A model generated the notes under the pieces. It had not been told where the DNA came from. It saw only the letters and a program-made list of their open reading frames with translations, and did no database searches. From Pseudomonadota bacterium (GTDB lineage: Bacteria > Pseudomonadota > Alphaproteobacteria > UBA828 > JAPUJA01): 5,576 nt of DNA. Position numbers and translations under genes: made by a program. The stretch lies in contig JAPUJA010000313.1 in NCBI GenBank assembly GCA_027296525.1, positions 1 through 5,576 on the forward strand. Reading direction: 5' to 3'. This document shows, piece by piece, positions 5,538-5,576 of the stretch; the stretch's first letter is position 1, and each line of letters opens with the position of its first letter.

Positions 5538-5576
5538 TGAAGTGCATGCTCCAAGCCCAAGTACCCAAACCGCCGG

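Larger units (their letters stand above)
4991..5576. other. long region without a convincing gene
   Basis: About 590 nt. The frames here lack the strong G/C third-position bias of the neighbouring genes. It contains an AT-rich island (about 5190-5218) that could hold the methyltransferase promoter, although I could not pick clear boxes. GGGTT/AACCC (5124-5128 and 5136-5140) could form a small hairpin. A plus-strand frame from ATG 5311 stays open to the window end, but its product is Arg-rich with mixed third positions. A 16-codon ORF (5417-5467) has AAGGGA just upstream. No tRNA, tmRNA, RNase P or SRP RNA signature was recognised on either strand. Confidence 0.6.

Overview
The window is GC-rich, and its coding frames show the strong G/C third-position bias of high-GC Proteobacteria. 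The glutamine synthetase, the alpha/beta hydrolase and the promoter-like boxes look alphaproteobacterial, perhaps Hyphomicrobiales (Rhizobiales). That placement rests on recalled family resemblance, not on a search.

Left half, plus strand (2-3199). Three metabolic genes lie head to tail. The first is the 3' part of an alpha/beta hydrolase whose usual catalytic Asp appears replaced by Thr. The second is a PLP-dependent threonine/serine dehydratase or serine-racemase-like enzyme, which overlaps the hydrolase by 32 nt and is probably translationally coupled to it. The third is a full-length class I glutamine synthetase (glnA, 469 aa) with the adenylylation tyrosine. It has its own promoter-like sequence in a 134-nt gap. 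The dehydratase releases ammonia and GlnA captures it, so the order makes nitrogen-metabolism sense, but a functional link is only inferred. glnB, the common upstream partner of glnA in alphaproteobacteria, is not next to it.

Middle (3200-4280). A 101-nt convergent junction holds overlapping GC-rich hairpins and a 16-bp tandem repeat that runs into the stop codon of the next gene. Two minus-strand genes follow that share a duplicated 140-nt 5' module (Shine-Dalgarno, signal peptide, charged linker). One is a full-length exported protein with LPxGLxK repeats, resembling the CigR/RcnB-like group. The other is a 48-residue version that keeps only the signal peptide and an acidic tail. A possible remnant of the missing repeat region lies in the same frame just beyond its stop.

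Right part (4280-5576). A minus-strand TylF/MycF-like SAM-dependent methyltransferase (236 aa from the start with a good ribosome-binding site) is followed by about 590 nt with no convincing gene. This stretch contains an AT-rich island, a widely spaced 8-bp inverted repeat, a tiny ORF with a Shine-Dalgarno, an open-ended low-quality frame, and an extended -10-like box close to the window edge.

I found no CRISPR array, tRNA, rRNA, transposase or defence system. The most unusual part is the duplicated secreted-protein module with its truncated partner.
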